Positions 8,760 through 17,817 are shown, numbered from the stretch's first letter. The stretch: 57,532 nucleotides of DNA from DATKJS01 sp050015275 (GCA_050015275.1 JBEKBS010000018.1:1-57532); one strand, 5' to 3'. Notes: generated by a model not told the origin, from the letters alone. Translations and numbers: made by a program.

Positions 8760-9149
8760 ATGAACATGAGGAAAGAAAAGAGGATCGAGGAACGGAATAC
8801 CGTCATCATCAAGTCCGCGGGTGACGGAAAGGGCCCGTACGCCAACCTCGGCGTCAACGCGTACACGTATGACCTGTCGCTCGGCGGGACGAGGCTATTC
8901 ACGGAGAAGGAGTTCGCCGCCGGCACCATCATCCGGATCGTCATCGAGTTGGCCAGGACGTGCCAGACCATCCAGGTCGACGGCGAGGTCAAGTGGGTGA
9001 AGAAGAACGACGCCGACGGGGTCTACGAGGTCGGCGTGGAGTTCCTCCACAACATCTCCCAGACGATCCTGACCCTTATCCGGCACCTCTACGGCGCCGG
9101 GTCGGAGATCCCCTCCTGCGTCACCCCCCTCGGGACGCCGACGGACTGA
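8760..9149 (+). CDS. PilZ domain protein (c-di-GMP receptor)
   Basis: 129 residues forming a single PilZ domain. The N-terminal arginine cluster (RKEKRIEERN) gives the RxxxR c-di-GMP motif, and DLSLGGTRL supplies the second motif (D/NxSxxG). The remainder (VDGEVKWV, YEVGVEFL) is the PilZ barrel. Such stand-alone PilZ proteins bind cyclic di-GMP and pass the signal to a partner protein in the cytoplasm. No partner is encoded beside it: the exporter genes are upstream and the next gene is convergent. GGGAG lies at a usable distance before the first ATG; a second ATG two codons later is also possible. The unusual leader is described separately. Confidence 0.85.
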   Translation: MNMRKEKRIEERNTVIIKSAGDGKGPYANLGVNAYTYDLSLGGTRLFTEKEFAAGTIIRIVIELARTCQTIQVDGEVKWVKKNDADGVYEVGVEFLHNISQTILTLIRHLYGAGSEIPSCVTPLGTPTD

Positions 9150-9162
9150 TCCCGGCCCCCCC

Positions 9163-11262
9163 CTACTTAAGCCATCGGTCGAGCCAGGCGAGGACCGTCT
9201 CGTGCCATTGGATGGAGTTGGCCGGCTTGAGGACCCAGTGGCTCTCGTCGGGGAAGTAGAGGAACTCGCTCGGGATGCCGCGTCTCTGCAGGGTGCTGAA
9301 GCTCGACAGGCCCTGTGCGTCCACGATCCGGAAATCCTGTCCGCCGTGGACGATGAGCATGGGCGTCTTCCAGTTCTTGACGTAGTTCACCGGGTTCTGT
9401 TTCTCATAGCTCTGCGGGTTGTCCCAGGGCGTCCCCATGTGGTCCCATTCCGGGAACCATAGCTCCTCCGTGTCGAAGTAGGCGGCCCGCTCGTCGAGGT
9501 TCCCGTCGTGGCTCACCAGGCACCTGAACCGGTCGGGCCAGTTGCCGGCGATCCAGTTGATCATGTAGCCGCCGTAGGAGGCGCCCAGGGCCCCGACTTT
9601 CTCCCCGTCCATCCAGGGATACTTCTTCAGGGCCGCGGCCAGGCCTTTCTTCAGGTCCTCGAGCGGCTTCCCGCCCCAGTCGCCGCGGATCGAGTCGCAG
9701 AACGCCTGGCCGTAGCCGGTCGAGCCGTGGAAATCGACCATGACGACCGCGTATCCCGCCCCGGCGTAGGCCTGGGGGTTCCAGCGGTAGTGGAAGTCGT
9801 TCCCAAACGACCCCTGCGGCCCGCCGTGGATCAGGAACGCCACGGGGTATTTCCTGGCCGGGTCGAAGTCCGCGGGCTTGCCGATGTAGGCGTAGACGGT
9901 CTCATTGTTCCAGCCCGCGAAGGTGAACTGTTCGAAGTCGCCCAGGCGGACGGCGGCCACCTTCTCGGCGTTGATCCGGGTGACGGCCCGCTCGTCGGTC
10001 CCGTCGCTCCTCACGGAATAGATCTCCGTCGGCAACTTCAGGGTGTTCCTCTCGAAGATGATCCTGTCCCCCGCGGGCCCGAATCCGGCCAAGGTCCCTT
10101 GTCCGACGATTGTCACGACCTTTCCCGACCCGACATCTATGGCGAAGAGCGAGACCTGGCCTTTGTTGGGCGCCGCGGCCAGGATCTTCTTTCCGTCCGA
10201 TGACCAGCCCAGGGCCGAAACCGAGAAATCCCAGGTTTCCGTCAGGACGCGCTCCTGTCCCTGGCCGTCGGGCCACGGCCTGAGGATGATCCGGGAGCGG
10301 TCGGCTTCATAGCCGGGCCGGGCCATGGCCAGGTAGGCCAGCGTTTTCCCGTCGGGGGAGAAGGCCGGGGTCGTGTCCGAGGCTTTGTTGGCCGCGGTCA
10401 GGAGCCGCGGCGGCTTCGAGCCGTCGACCGGCACCGCGTAGAGGTTGGTGTCGGTCGACCAGGCCTCCCCGCGTCCCGCGTCGCGGGCCGTGAAGACGAG
10501 CTCCTTTCCGTCGGGGGCGAAAGCGATCTCCTCGGGCCCGCCGAAGGGCTTGGACGGCGTGTCGGCGTCCATGGCCGGCATCAGGTCCTTCGCCTCGCCG
10601 CCGGCCTCGGGAACGACAAAGAGGTGCGAGCGCCGGCCGTCGCTCCAGGTGTCCCAGTGCCGGACGAAGAGCTTGTCGTAGAGACGGCCCGTGGCCTTCT
10701 GCTTCCGGATCCCCTCGAGCTTCTTGGCCGTCGCTTCGGCGCTCTGCCCGGGGAAGACCTCCATCGTCACGGCAAGCGTCTGGCCGTCCGGCGAGACCAC
10801 GAGCGCTCCCGCGTCGAGCGGGAGATCGGTGACCTGCTGGGCCTCTCCCCCGTCGACCCTGATGCGCCAGACCTGGGCGGAGCCGGAGCGCGCGGAGAGG
10901 AAGAAGACGCACTTGCCGCAGGCCGACCAGCGGGCGTTGAAGTCGGCCGCCGGGTGAGACGTCAGGCGTCGGAGGTTCTGGCCGTCCGTGCCGACGATCC
11001 AGATGTCGGTCCGGCCACGGTTCGCCTCGAGGTCGGTCGTCCGGACGTTGAAGACGACCCATTTTCCGTCGGGCGAGACCTGGGAGTCCGAGATCCGGTC
11101 CATGGCCAGCATGTCATGGACCGAGAAAAGGTGGGTCCTCGACTCCTGGGGTCCGGAAGAAGAAGCCGGGTCCGTGCCCGCGGCGGGGGCCGGGCCGGCC
11201 GGGGAGAGGGCGGCCGAGGTCAGAAGGAAGATCGCGGCAAGGGCCAGGGCGTTGCGACGCAT
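9163..11262 (-). CDS. Exported S9 family peptidase (acylaminoacyl-peptidase/DPP-like)
   Basis: 699 residues. The start was placed at the ATG after GGAGGTGAC, which begins a signal peptide (about 1-26). Residues 45-400 are WD40-like propeller blades (SPDGKWVVF, SPDGQTLAV, APDGKELVF, SPDGKTLAY). The C-terminal alpha/beta-hydrolase has the S9 triad: Ser562 in GASYGGYM, Asp643 in HGGQDFRI, His675 in DESHWVL, with oxyanion HGGPQGS. It removes short peptides from the N-terminus of peptides or acyl-peptides, here probably in the periplasm. It lies 41 bases after the GH20-like gene on the same strand, so both are likely one operon for breaking down glycoprotein or peptidoglycan-type material. Confidence 0.9.
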   Translation of the reverse strand: MRRNALALAAIFLLTSAALSPAGPAPAAGTDPASSSGPQESRTHLFSVHDMLAMDRISDSQVSPDGKWVVFNVRTTDLEANRGRTDIWIVGTDGQNLRRLTSHPAADFNARWSACGKCVFFLSARSGSAQVWRIRVDGGEAQQVTDLPLDAGALVVSPDGQTLAVTMEVFPGQSAEATAKKLEGIRKQKATGRLYDKLFVRHWDTWSDGRRSHLFVVPEAGGEAKDLMPAMDADTPSKPFGGPEEIAFAPDGKELVFTARDAGRGEAWSTDTNLYAVPVDGSKPPRLLTAANKASDTTPAFSPDGKTLAYLAMARPGYEADRSRIILRPWPDGQGQERVLTETWDFSVSALGWSSDGKKILAAAPNKGQVSLFAIDVGSGKVVTIVGQGTLAGFGPAGDRIIFERNTLKLPTEIYSVRSDGTDERAVTRINAEKVAAVRLGDFEQFTFAGWNNETVYAYIGKPADFDPARKYPVAFLIHGGPQGSFGNDFHYRWNPQAYAGAGYAVVMVDFHGSTGYGQAFCDSIRGDWGGKPLEDLKKGLAAALKKYPWMDGEKVGALGASYGGYMINWIAGNWPDRFRCLVSHDGNLDERAAYFDTEELWFPEWDHMGTPWDNPQSYEKQNPVNYVKNWKTPMLIVHGGQDFRIVDAQGLSSFSTLQRRGIPSEFLYFPDESHWVLKPANSIQWHETVLAWLDRWLK

Positions 11263-11303
11263 GATGTCACCTCCAATGAGATCTCTATCGAACGGGGCCC
11301 GGC

Positions 11304-12407
11304 CTATCGGGCCGGGGCCATGATCGGACCGAGTCTTTTCGCCGCCGTCCTGAGGGCCGGGATCTTCATCGCCTGGCCCGGCTTGATGCCGTGCCAGACC
11401 GTGGCGAGGTGCCCCAGCATCCGGCCGGACCTGATGGTCAGCGAATAGGCGACCAGGCTCCTGACGGCCTTGGTGTCCCGGAAACTCGTGGGCAGGACCC
11501 GGAAGCCCTTCTCCAGGAACATGGGGATGGAGGGGAACCCGTAGGTCCTCATGTTCTCGTATGTCCGCTCGTAATGCCAGTCGCAGATGATGATGTCCCT
11601 GGGGACGAGGTCGACGGCCGGATAGGTCGCGTTCTTGGAGGCCTCCCACATGCCGTAGCCGGTCTCGGTGCCGTCGATGAAGCGGTCTCCCCACATCATC
11701 ATCTCCTTGCCCCTCGTCTTGACGATGTGCGTGTAGGCGTCGTTGACGGCCTTGGCGAAGAGCTGGGCCGGTGACTTGCCGCGGCATCGCGGGCAGGCGT
11801 CGTCGCCGATGACGAAGACCTCATCCATCCCGACGTGCAGGGCGTCGGCCTCGAAGATGTCGATGAGCTCGTCGTAAAGGTCGAAGATGATGGCGTTAAG
11901 GTCCGGGTGCAGGGGGCACCAGCTCCGGCAGTAAAAGTCGTTGCCCTCCTCGTCCCGGCCCTTGTTCCCCGGGTACTTGCCTGGGGACTCGTCGAATTGC
12001 GGGTACTTGACGAGCAGGGGCGAGGTTTTCGCGCCCCAGGACTGGTGACCGAGGCTCTGGAACTCCGGGACTAGCCGGATCCTGTATTGCCGGCAGAGGC
12101 CGACGATCCTCTTGACCGTTTCCTTCGAGATCGGATCCTCCGCCCGGAGCTCCGGATGGGACACGTACTGGTAATTGTAATCCACCTCGGCAATGATGAG
12201 GTTGACCCCCAGGCCGGCGAGGGCGGGGATCTCGGAGAGGAGACCCTCCGCGTCGGCCTTGCTCTCGACCATGACATGGAAGCCGAGCCAGAGCGGCCGC
12301 CGGGCCGCGGGCACCGTCACGGGGGCCGGGGCGCAGGACGCGCCGATCAGGACCGTGGCCAGAGAAAGGTGCAGAAAGGCGGACGCGGGGAATAATGACT
12401 TTTTCAC
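11304..12407 (-). CDS. GH20-like hexosaminidase lipoprotein
   Basis: 367 residues starting at a GTG with GAAGG ahead of it. A lipoprotein signal ends at Cys25 (IGASC). The remaining part is one TIM barrel resembling the catalytic domain of family 20 beta-N-acetylhexosaminidases. The hallmark Asp-Glu pair is Asp195-Glu196 in LHVGMDEVF, preceded by LVPEFQSLGHQ, the GH20 'histidine' region. A four-Cys cluster (YCRSWCPLHP, ACPRCRG) is an unusual addition. The N-terminal GH20b domain of classical enzymes is missing, so the substrate could differ from chitobiose-type sugars. It is first in an operon with the S9 peptidase. Confidence 0.75.
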   Translation of the reverse strand: MKKSLFPASAFLHLSLATVLIGASCAPAPVTVPAARRPLWLGFHVMVESKADAEGLLSEIPALAGLGVNLIIAEVDYNYQYVSHPELRAEDPISKETVKRIVGLCRQYRIRLVPEFQSLGHQSWGAKTSPLLVKYPQFDESPGKYPGNKGRDEEGNDFYCRSWCPLHPDLNAIIFDLYDELIDIFEADALHVGMDEVFVIGDDACPRCRGKSPAQLFAKAVNDAYTHIVKTRGKEMMMWGDRFIDGTETGYGMWEASKNATYPAVDLVPRDIIICDWHYERTYENMRTYGFPSIPMFLEKGFRVLPTSFRDTKAVRSLVAYSLTIRSGRMLGHLATVWHGIKPGQAMKIPALRTAAKRLGPIMAPAR

Positions 12408-12462
12408 AGGGACCTTCGTTCGCAGGATTGCGGATCAAAAGCGGCCATGGGCGCAGCCCCAG

Positions 12463-12491
12463 ATTATTCCCGAAACGGTCGTTTTAATCAA
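12463..12491 (-). promoter_or_regulatory. Promoter of the GH20-S9 operon
   Basis: On the minus strand, TTGATT (12491-12486) and AATAAT (12468-12463) are separated by 17 bases. This leaves a leader of about 50 bases before the GTG start at 12407. Confidence 0.5.
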
Positions 12492-12516
12492 TAGGCCGCC
12501 CGCGGGGACGTCCGGG

Positions 12517-12954
12517 TCAATTGGAGGACGTGTGGTCGTGGACGATCCGCCAGCCCTCCTTCGTCCGCCTGAAGATCAGGGTGAAAACGCCTTCCTTCGA
12601 CATTCCGCCGAAGTCGAGCTTGAATCGGCCGAGGACATAGACGGCATCGCGGGACAGGATATGGATGGAGAGGTCGGTGAAATCGAGCTTCCCCATTTTA
12701 TCGGGCGGGTAGTTTTTCTTGTAGCGCTCAAGGACGTCGCTCCAGCCGTGGGTCCGGCTTCCGCCTGACTGAAAAGTCAGGGCGTCCGACCTCCAGTATG
12801 TCGCCATGAACCCCTCGATATCGCCCCTGTTCCAGGCGGTCTTTTGAAGGTCGAGGGCGGCCCGGACCTCTTTTTCCGCCGCCGGGGAGGCCTGGCTGAA
12901 CATCATCCCGGCCAGGCCGAGAACAACGAGGGTCAGGGTGCCGAGTTTTTTCAT
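12517..12954 (-). CDS. Exported NTF2-like protein (DUF4440/SnoaL type)
   Basis: 145 residues with a Sec signal peptide (1-25). The mature part is a small alpha+beta cone of the NTF2 superfamily: an N-terminal helix with WNRGDIEGFMATYW, then LTFQSGG, a central helix (WSDVLERYKKNY), and final strands (GVFTLIFRRTKEGWRIVHDHTS) matching the C-terminal signature of DUF4440 proteins. Such proteins bind small ligands or act as isomerases; no conserved catalytic set allows a choice. A ribosome site (AAAGGA) and a well-formed promoter precede it. It is divergent from the Tat isomerase-like gene, sharing a 150-base control region. Confidence 0.8.
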   Translation of the reverse strand: MKKLGTLTLVVLGLAGMMFSQASPAAEKEVRAALDLQKTAWNRGDIEGFMATYWRSDALTFQSGGSRTHGWSDVLERYKKNYPPDKMGKLDFTDLSIHILSRDAVYVLGRFKLDFGGMSKEGVFTLIFRRTKEGWRIVHDHTSSN

Positions 12955-12983
12955 GTCTCTGGTCCTTTCATCTCACGGATCCT

Positions 12984-13012
12984 ATTAAACTCCATCCCCT
13001 CTCTTGTGACAA
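12984..13012 (-). promoter_or_regulatory. Promoter of the NTF2-like gene
   Basis: Minus strand TTGTCA (13012-13007) and TTTAAT (12989-12984) with a 17-base spacer. Confidence 0.55.
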
Positions 13013-13028
13013 GCCCGCTTTTCCCGTC

Positions 13029-13058
13029 TTGACAAACTGCGGCGCCGGGCGCTATGTT
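13029..13058 (+). promoter_or_regulatory. Promoter of the Tat isomerase-like gene
   Basis: TTGACA at 13029-13034 and TATGTT at 13053-13058, 18-base spacer. Its -35 lies 16 bases from the -35 of the divergent promoter, so the two could compete for polymerase or share a regulator. Confidence 0.55.
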
Positions 13059-13104
13059 CGGATGAAGAGGGCCCGGCCGCGGGGCCGCCCGGGAAGGAGG
13101 AGGC

Positions 13105-14685
13105 ATGCGAAAACCCGACCGGAAACGACAATTCCCGCTCACGGGCTGTGCCGCCCACGGCATCAGCCGGCGAAAGTTCCTCGGAGGCTGCGCGGGAGCG
13201 GCCGGCCTGATGGCTGCGCCGGCCTGGCTGAAGGCTGCGATCCCGTCCCCCGGCGCAGACGCCAGGCTCAAGGTCCGCCTCCTCTACGCCCTGCACGCCC
13301 CGGTCCAGGACAGGCCGGACTGGCCGAACATCGGGTTCGACTTCAGGCCGGTCATGGAAAATTTCACGACCGGGCTGGCCGGCCGCTTCCCGGACATCAC
13401 CTTCATCCCGACAATGGCCACGGGGCCGGAACAGGCCCAGAAGATCCTCGATGAGGACAAGGCCGCGCCGGTCGATGGTTATCTCGTCTTCCAGATGAAC
13501 TGCTGGAACCGGGTCGTCCAGACCATGGTCGCCTCGGGCAAGCCCGTGCTCTATGCCGATTTCACGTACGCCGGGAGCGGCGGCTTCCTCGTCTATACGG
13601 CGGCGTTCCTCCGCGAGGGGGCGCGCAACGTCGGCTTCGTCTCGTCGTCGCGGATCGATGACCTCGTCGACGCCGTCCGCTGTTTCGAACAGGCCCGCGC
13701 CGGCGGGCCGGGCTTCGATTTCGCTGCCGCGACGTCAGCGGTCCGGAAGGGCCGCATGCCCGGGCCCTGGGAACTCGCGGTCAAGGCCGACAGGCTGGAG
13801 ACCCTCCCGGCCGCCGAGACCGTCCGCCGGATAAAGGTCGCGAAGCTCCTAGCCGTCCGGGATGACAAGACGGGCCCCGCGACGACCGTCATGGGCGTCC
13901 CCGTCATCCAGGTCCCTTTCACCGAAGTCAACCAGGCCTGGGCCGCCGCGGACAAGGACGAAGCCCGGGTCGTCGCCGACCGCTGGATGAAGACGGCAGC
14001 GGCGGTCGAGGGGGTGAGCCGCGAGGAGCTGGTCAACTCCGCGGCGATGTATCTAGGCATGAAGGCCGTCCTCAAAAAATACGGGGCCCACGGCATCACG
14101 GTGAACTGCCTGGGCGGCTTCTACGGCGGGCATATCCAGGCCTATCCCTGTCTCGGCTTCCATGAATTGAACAACGAGGGCCTCGTCGGCGGCTGCGAGT
14201 GCGACGTGCCTTCGGCGGCGGCCATGACCGCCCTGGGCATCATGGCCAAAGGCCGGCCGGGCTTCATCTCCGACCCCGTCCTCGACACCTCGGAACGTCA
14301 TATCATCTATGCCCACTGCGTGGCTTCCAATAAGGTCTTCGGCCCGGTCGGGCCGGCCAATCCGTTCCAGATCCTCACCCATTCCGAGGACAGGAAAGGG
14401 GCTTCGGTCCGGTCGATCCTGCCGTCGGGCTACATGACGACGACCGTCGAGCTCTCCGAGGACCGCAAGGAGATCCTCTTCCACCGGGCCAAGGCCGTCG
14501 GCAACGACCCCAACGACCGGGCCTGCCGGACGAAGCTCGTCGCGGAGCCGGTCGGCGACTTCGAGAAGCTCTTCACGATGTGGGACAAGTGGGGCTGGCA
14601 CCGGGTCACGTTCTACGGCGACCTCAAGGACCCGGTCTGCGCCCTGGCCGAGGCGATCGGCTGGAAGGTCGTGGCAGAGGCCTGA
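13105..14685 (+). CDS. Tat-exported L-fucose/L-arabinose isomerase-like protein
   Basis: 526 residues. The N-terminus is a twin-arginine signal (SRRKFLGG with Arg22-Arg23, then a hydrophobic stretch ending APAWLKAA). The C-terminal half has the metal-site pattern of the FucI/AraA fold: Glu365 and Asp367 in GCECDVPSA, Asp390 in FISDP (25 residues after Glu365, close to the E337/D361 spacing of E. coli FucI), and His404 in AHC. Members interconvert aldoses and ketoses in the cytoplasm; export by Tat as a folded, metal-loaded enzyme is unusual. It could have lost isomerase activity and act in binding. A GGAAGGAGG ribosome site supports the start. Whether it acts on sugars released by nearby hydrolases is a guess. 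Confidence 0.7.
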   Translation: MRKPDRKRQFPLTGCAAHGISRRKFLGGCAGAAGLMAAPAWLKAAIPSPGADARLKVRLLYALHAPVQDRPDWPNIGFDFRPVMENFTTGLAGRFPDITFIPTMATGPEQAQKILDEDKAAPVDGYLVFQMNCWNRVVQTMVASGKPVLYADFTYAGSGGFLVYTAAFLREGARNVGFVSSSRIDDLVDAVRCFEQARAGGPGFDFAAATSAVRKGRMPGPWELAVKADRLETLPAAETVRRIKVAKLLAVRDDKTGPATTVMGVPVIQVPFTEVNQAWAAADKDEARVVADRWMKTAAAVEGVSREELVNSAAMYLGMKAVLKKYGAHGITVNCLGGFYGGHIQAYPCLGFHELNNEGLVGGCECDVPSAAAMTALGIMAKGRPGFISDPVLDTSERHIIYAHCVASNKVFGPVGPANPFQILTHSEDRKGASVRSILPSGYMTTTVELSEDRKEILFHRAKAVGNDPNDRACRTKLVAEPVGDFEKLFTMWDKWGWHRVTFYGDLKDPVCALAEAIGWKVVAEA

Positions 14686-14691
14686 TCCCGG

Positions 14692-15030
14692 CTACTTGCC
14701 GCGGCGCAGCGCATCGCATGACGCGATGAGCTCGGTCAATTGCTTTTCCTTGAGCCCGGCCAGGTGCTTTCCATCGAGCCGGCGGGCGACCCTCCCTTCT
14801 TTGAGGAAGAGGACCGTGGGGTAGACTTCGATGCCGTGCTCCTCGAACAGATCTTCGTTGCCCTCGAGGACGATGCGGACGAATTCCTTCTCCCGGCCGT
14901 TCGCATGTTTTTCGAAGACCGGAAGGAACGCCTGGGAGAACGGGCACCAGGCCGCGTAAAAAAGGACGAAAGCGCCGTCCCCGGATTTCGAGATCTCCCG
15001 GATCTCCTGGGGATTGCAGAGCTTGCTCAT
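14692..15030 (-). CDS. Thioredoxin-like protein with a CxxS active site
   Basis: 112 residues with the thioredoxin fold: LCNPQEIREI, FVLFYAAWCPFS, then VYPTVLFLKEGR with the cis-proline Pro. The active site is WCPFS, so the second cysteine is replaced by serine. Such monothiol versions usually cannot reduce disulfides fully but can form mixed disulfides, isomerise or act on glutathionylated proteins. There is no signal peptide, so it is cytoplasmic. The ATG at 15030 is preferred; a GTG three codons upstream is also possible. It is convergent with the Tat isomerase-like gene (6 bases between stops) and lies 83 bases upstream of the kinase-TPR stop codon on the same strand, so it is not in that transcript. 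Confidence 0.8.
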   Translation of the reverse strand: MSKLCNPQEIREISKSGDGAFVLFYAAWCPFSQAFLPVFEKHANGREKEFVRIVLEGNEDLFEEHGIEVYPTVLFLKEGRVARRLDGKHLAGLKEKQLTELIASCDALRRGK

Positions 15031-15113
15031 GTCTCTCACTTTCGATAAGACGGAACTTGGAGAGGCATTATAGGCCTCCGGGTCGGGCCGGTCAAGGATC
15101 CGGAGAGGGCGGT

Positions 15114-17756
15114 CTATTTGCCGTGCCTGAAAAGGGCCCGGAATTCGGGAAGGTTCCGGATGGACTGGAACTCTGGCAGGATGACGGGAAAGAAAGGGTC
15201 CGAGAATCCTGTCTCGAGCGATCTTTTAATGCTCTCGATGGCCTGCGTCGGACGGCCTATCAAAGCATAGACCTCGGCCAGGTCCATCAGGAAGTTGGGG
15301 CCCTTGGTGCCAGCCTTCAGGGCTTTTTGGATATAAGCCTCGGCCCCGCCCGTCTGCCCAGCGGCAGCCTCGAGCGCCGCAAACGCTAGCCACTCGTCGG
15401 CTTCCGTCGGCCGCCCTCGGACTTTCTTCGCCAACGCGGCGCGCGCCGCCGCGACGGTCGTGCGGGCCTCTTCGATCCGGCCCGATGCCCGCAAGGCCAT
15501 GGCCAGGGCGACGTAATCCCATTCTAAATTCCCGGTCGTTTTTCCTTGCTCGACGAGGTCGAGCGTCCGCCGATAATAAGGGACGGCCTCCGCGGCCTTT
15601 CCCGAGGCGAAAAGGACATGGGCCAGGTTGGGAAGAGCATAGGGATGATCGGGCTCGATCTCCAGGGTCTTCCGGAGCTCCTTCTCGGCTTCGCCGTATT
15701 TCTCCTGGACCGCCAGGCTGTAGGCGAGAAAGCTGTGGGGATTGGCCAAGGCGGGAGCCAGCTCGACCAGGCGGCGGGCTGCCGATTCCCCGGCCTGAGC
15801 GTCCTTCCTGAGGTCCATGTGGAGGAACCACATGTTCTGCAAGGGAATGGCGCTCTTCGGGGCCCGCTTGACCGCCTCTTCGTACATGGCCGCAGCCTCG
15901 TCGAAGCGGCCGAGAGCCTGGAGGATCCGGCCCGAATTGTTGTATGGGGACATGAGGTCCGGGAAGAGTCCCATCAGCGTCCGGTATTCCTCGAGGGCGC
16001 CTGGGAGGTCGCCGGCCACGAACTGCCGGTTTACGGCCTTCATCGGCAGGACGTCCCGCTGCGGCAGGCCCAGGCTTTGGGCGTCCTGGAGGGCCTGGCG
16101 CAGCATCTCCTTCCCTTTCTCCTGCTGTCCCAGGAATTGGATCAGGACGAGCCCGAGCGAGCTCCGGGCGGTGGCGAACTTGGGGTCCTTCTCCAGGGCC
16201 AGCTCGTATAAGGCCGCCGCCTCTTTGAACTTGGCGTCGTTCCGCTTGGCCTGGGCCATGGAAAAATAGTCCAGCGCCTCCCAGGAGGAGGTCGTCACGG
16301 TCGCGATGGAGACGTCGGCCTTTTCGATGCTGCCCAGCGATTCGCCCAACCGGGACCGGAGCGCTTTGGTCAATTTGTCGATGCCCTTGAGAAGGACATC
16401 TTCCCGGCCGCGGGCAGTAACCCGGATCCGGTCCACGTGCCGTCGTTTCAGCGGGTCGATCAGGATCGCCTCGAGCTCGTAGGCCTCGCCGACGGCCATG
16501 ATGCGCGGCAGGATGAAAGCCCTGACCCCGGCGAAACGGCAGACCTCGTAGCCGAGGTTCTCGTCGACTCGGGCCGACGGGTCTATTCTCATCAGGCGGA
16601 GGGTATCGCTGATCTGGGGCTTGTCGAAGATCACGGCGTAAGCGGATTGTTGGAGGTCGGCCTCGATGGCCGTCCGGAGGGCCAGATCGAAGACTTTGTC
16701 TCCGGTGAGGTTGTCGGCGTCGGCCACCATCAGCCTGTCGCGGCTCTCGAAGGCCAGGCTAGGCCGGTTGAGCAGCCAGACGGCGGCCGCCACAAGAGCG
16801 ACAAGCGAAAGGAACCCGGCCGCGATCAGCAGCGGCCGGGGGGACCGTCGGAATGTCAGCCGGCTCGCGGTCGCGAATTCGCCGGCGCTCATCCGGACTT
16901 TGACCTCGCGGAGCGCATCGGCCATCTCCCGGGCGGAAGGAAACCTTTTGGCCGGGTCTTTGGCCAGGGACCTGTCGATGATCGACGCGAACTCCGCCGG
17001 ATAGCCGGACCGAAGATTTCTCCCCGGGCGCGGCGGCTCGTGGAGGATCGCGTGGAAGACGGCCTGATCTTTGTCCCCTCCAAAAGGGAGCTCCCCGGTC
17101 GCCATTTCATAGAGGACGACGCCGAGGGACCAGACGTCCGTCCGGCAGTCCACGTTGTCGCCCCGGGCCTGTTCGGGCGACATGTAGGCGACCGTTCCCA
17201 TCGTCGTCCCCGGCAGGGTCAGGCGCGCCTCGCCGCCCAGCTTGGCCAGGCCGAAATCAAGGATCTTGGCGGAGCCGTCGCCGGTGATCATGATGTTCCC
17301 GGGCTTGATGTCGCGGTGGGCGATGCCCTGTTCATGGGCCTTGGCCAGCCCATCGGCCACTTCGAGGGCGATCCCTATGGCTTCTGGCGGTTCAATTGGC
17401 CCCCGCCTCATCTTCTCTTTGAGGCTCTCCCCCTTGTAGCAGGCCATGGCGATGTATATCCCGCCGGCCTCGGCCTCGTCGATCTCGTAGATGGTGCAGA
17501 TATTGGGATGGTCGAGGCCCGAAGCCGCCTGGGCTTCGTGGACGAAGCGCTCGCGGGCCTCCGGGTCCGAGGTCAGCCCGGGCGGCAGGAACTTGAGGGC
17601 GACGGTGCGCTTGAGCCTGAGATCCTCGGCCTCAAAGACGACCCCCATGCCGCCCCGGCCGAGCTCCCGCGTGATGCGATACTTGCCGGCGAGCGTTTGC
17701 CCGGGGATGATCTTGGTCGCTTCGACCTTGAGAGTCCTGGTCGGATTCCCTTCCAT
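15114..17756 (-). CDS. Membrane Ser/Thr protein kinase with C-terminal TPR region
   Basis: 880 residues starting at the ATG after CAGGAGGG. Residues 25-285 are a Hanks-type kinase: GRGGMG loop 33-38, Lys55, HRD 147-149 with catalytic Asp149, DFG with Asp167, and MSPEQARG in the activation segment. One membrane helix lies at about 309-329. The next 150 residues resemble a FlgO-like sensing region (SRDRLMVADADNLTGD). From about 490 onward there are at least six tetratricopeptide repeats. The C-terminal part should therefore be extracytoplasmic and the kinase cytoplasmic. This design is typical of Acidobacteriota and relatives. It is divergent from the 900-residue exported protein gene; a common signal is possible but unproven. 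Confidence 0.92.
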   Translation of the reverse strand: MEGNPTRTLKVEATKIIPGQTLAGKYRITRELGRGGMGVVFEAEDLRLKRTVALKFLPPGLTSDPEARERFVHEAQAASGLDHPNICTIYEIDEAEAGGIYIAMACYKGESLKEKMRRGPIEPPEAIGIALEVADGLAKAHEQGIAHRDIKPGNIMITGDGSAKILDFGLAKLGGEARLTLPGTTMGTVAYMSPEQARGDNVDCRTDVWSLGVVLYEMATGELPFGGDKDQAVFHAILHEPPRPGRNLRSGYPAEFASIIDRSLAKDPAKRFPSAREMADALREVKVRMSAGEFATASRLTFRRSPRPLLIAAGFLSLVALVAAAVWLLNRPSLAFESRDRLMVADADNLTGDKVFDLALRTAIEADLQQSAYAVIFDKPQISDTLRLMRIDPSARVDENLGYEVCRFAGVRAFILPRIMAVGEAYELEAILIDPLKRRHVDRIRVTARGREDVLLKGIDKLTKALRSRLGESLGSIEKADVSIATVTTSSWEALDYFSMAQAKRNDAKFKEAAALYELALEKDPKFATARSSLGLVLIQFLGQQEKGKEMLRQALQDAQSLGLPQRDVLPMKAVNRQFVAGDLPGALEEYRTLMGLFPDLMSPYNNSGRILQALGRFDEAAAMYEEAVKRAPKSAIPLQNMWFLHMDLRKDAQAGESAARRLVELAPALANPHSFLAYSLAVQEKYGEAEKELRKTLEIEPDHPYALPNLAHVLFASGKAAEAVPYYRRTLDLVEQGKTTGNLEWDYVALAMALRASGRIEEARTTVAAARAALAKKVRGRPTEADEWLAFAALEAAAGQTGGAEAYIQKALKAGTKGPNFLMDLAEVYALIGRPTQAIESIKRSLETGFSDPFFPVILPEFQSIRNLPEFRALFRHGK

Positions 17757-17781
17757 GAATCCCTCCTGGCTGCCCGAGCAG

Positions 17782-17810
17782 AGGATAACAACTTGCCGGC
17801 CGGGAGTCAA
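17782..17810 (-). promoter_or_regulatory. Promoter of the kinase-TPR gene
   Basis: Minus strand TTGACT (17810-17805) and TATCCT (17787-17782), 17-base spacer, with GGAGG and the ATG at 17756 following. Confidence 0.55.
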
Positions 17811-17817
17811 ATCCGGC

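Noticed and set aside
11263..11787. Extension of the S9 peptidase start by 175 codons
   Set aside because: It overlaps the GH20-like gene in another frame; a signal peptide and GGAGGTGAC mark the ATG at 11262.
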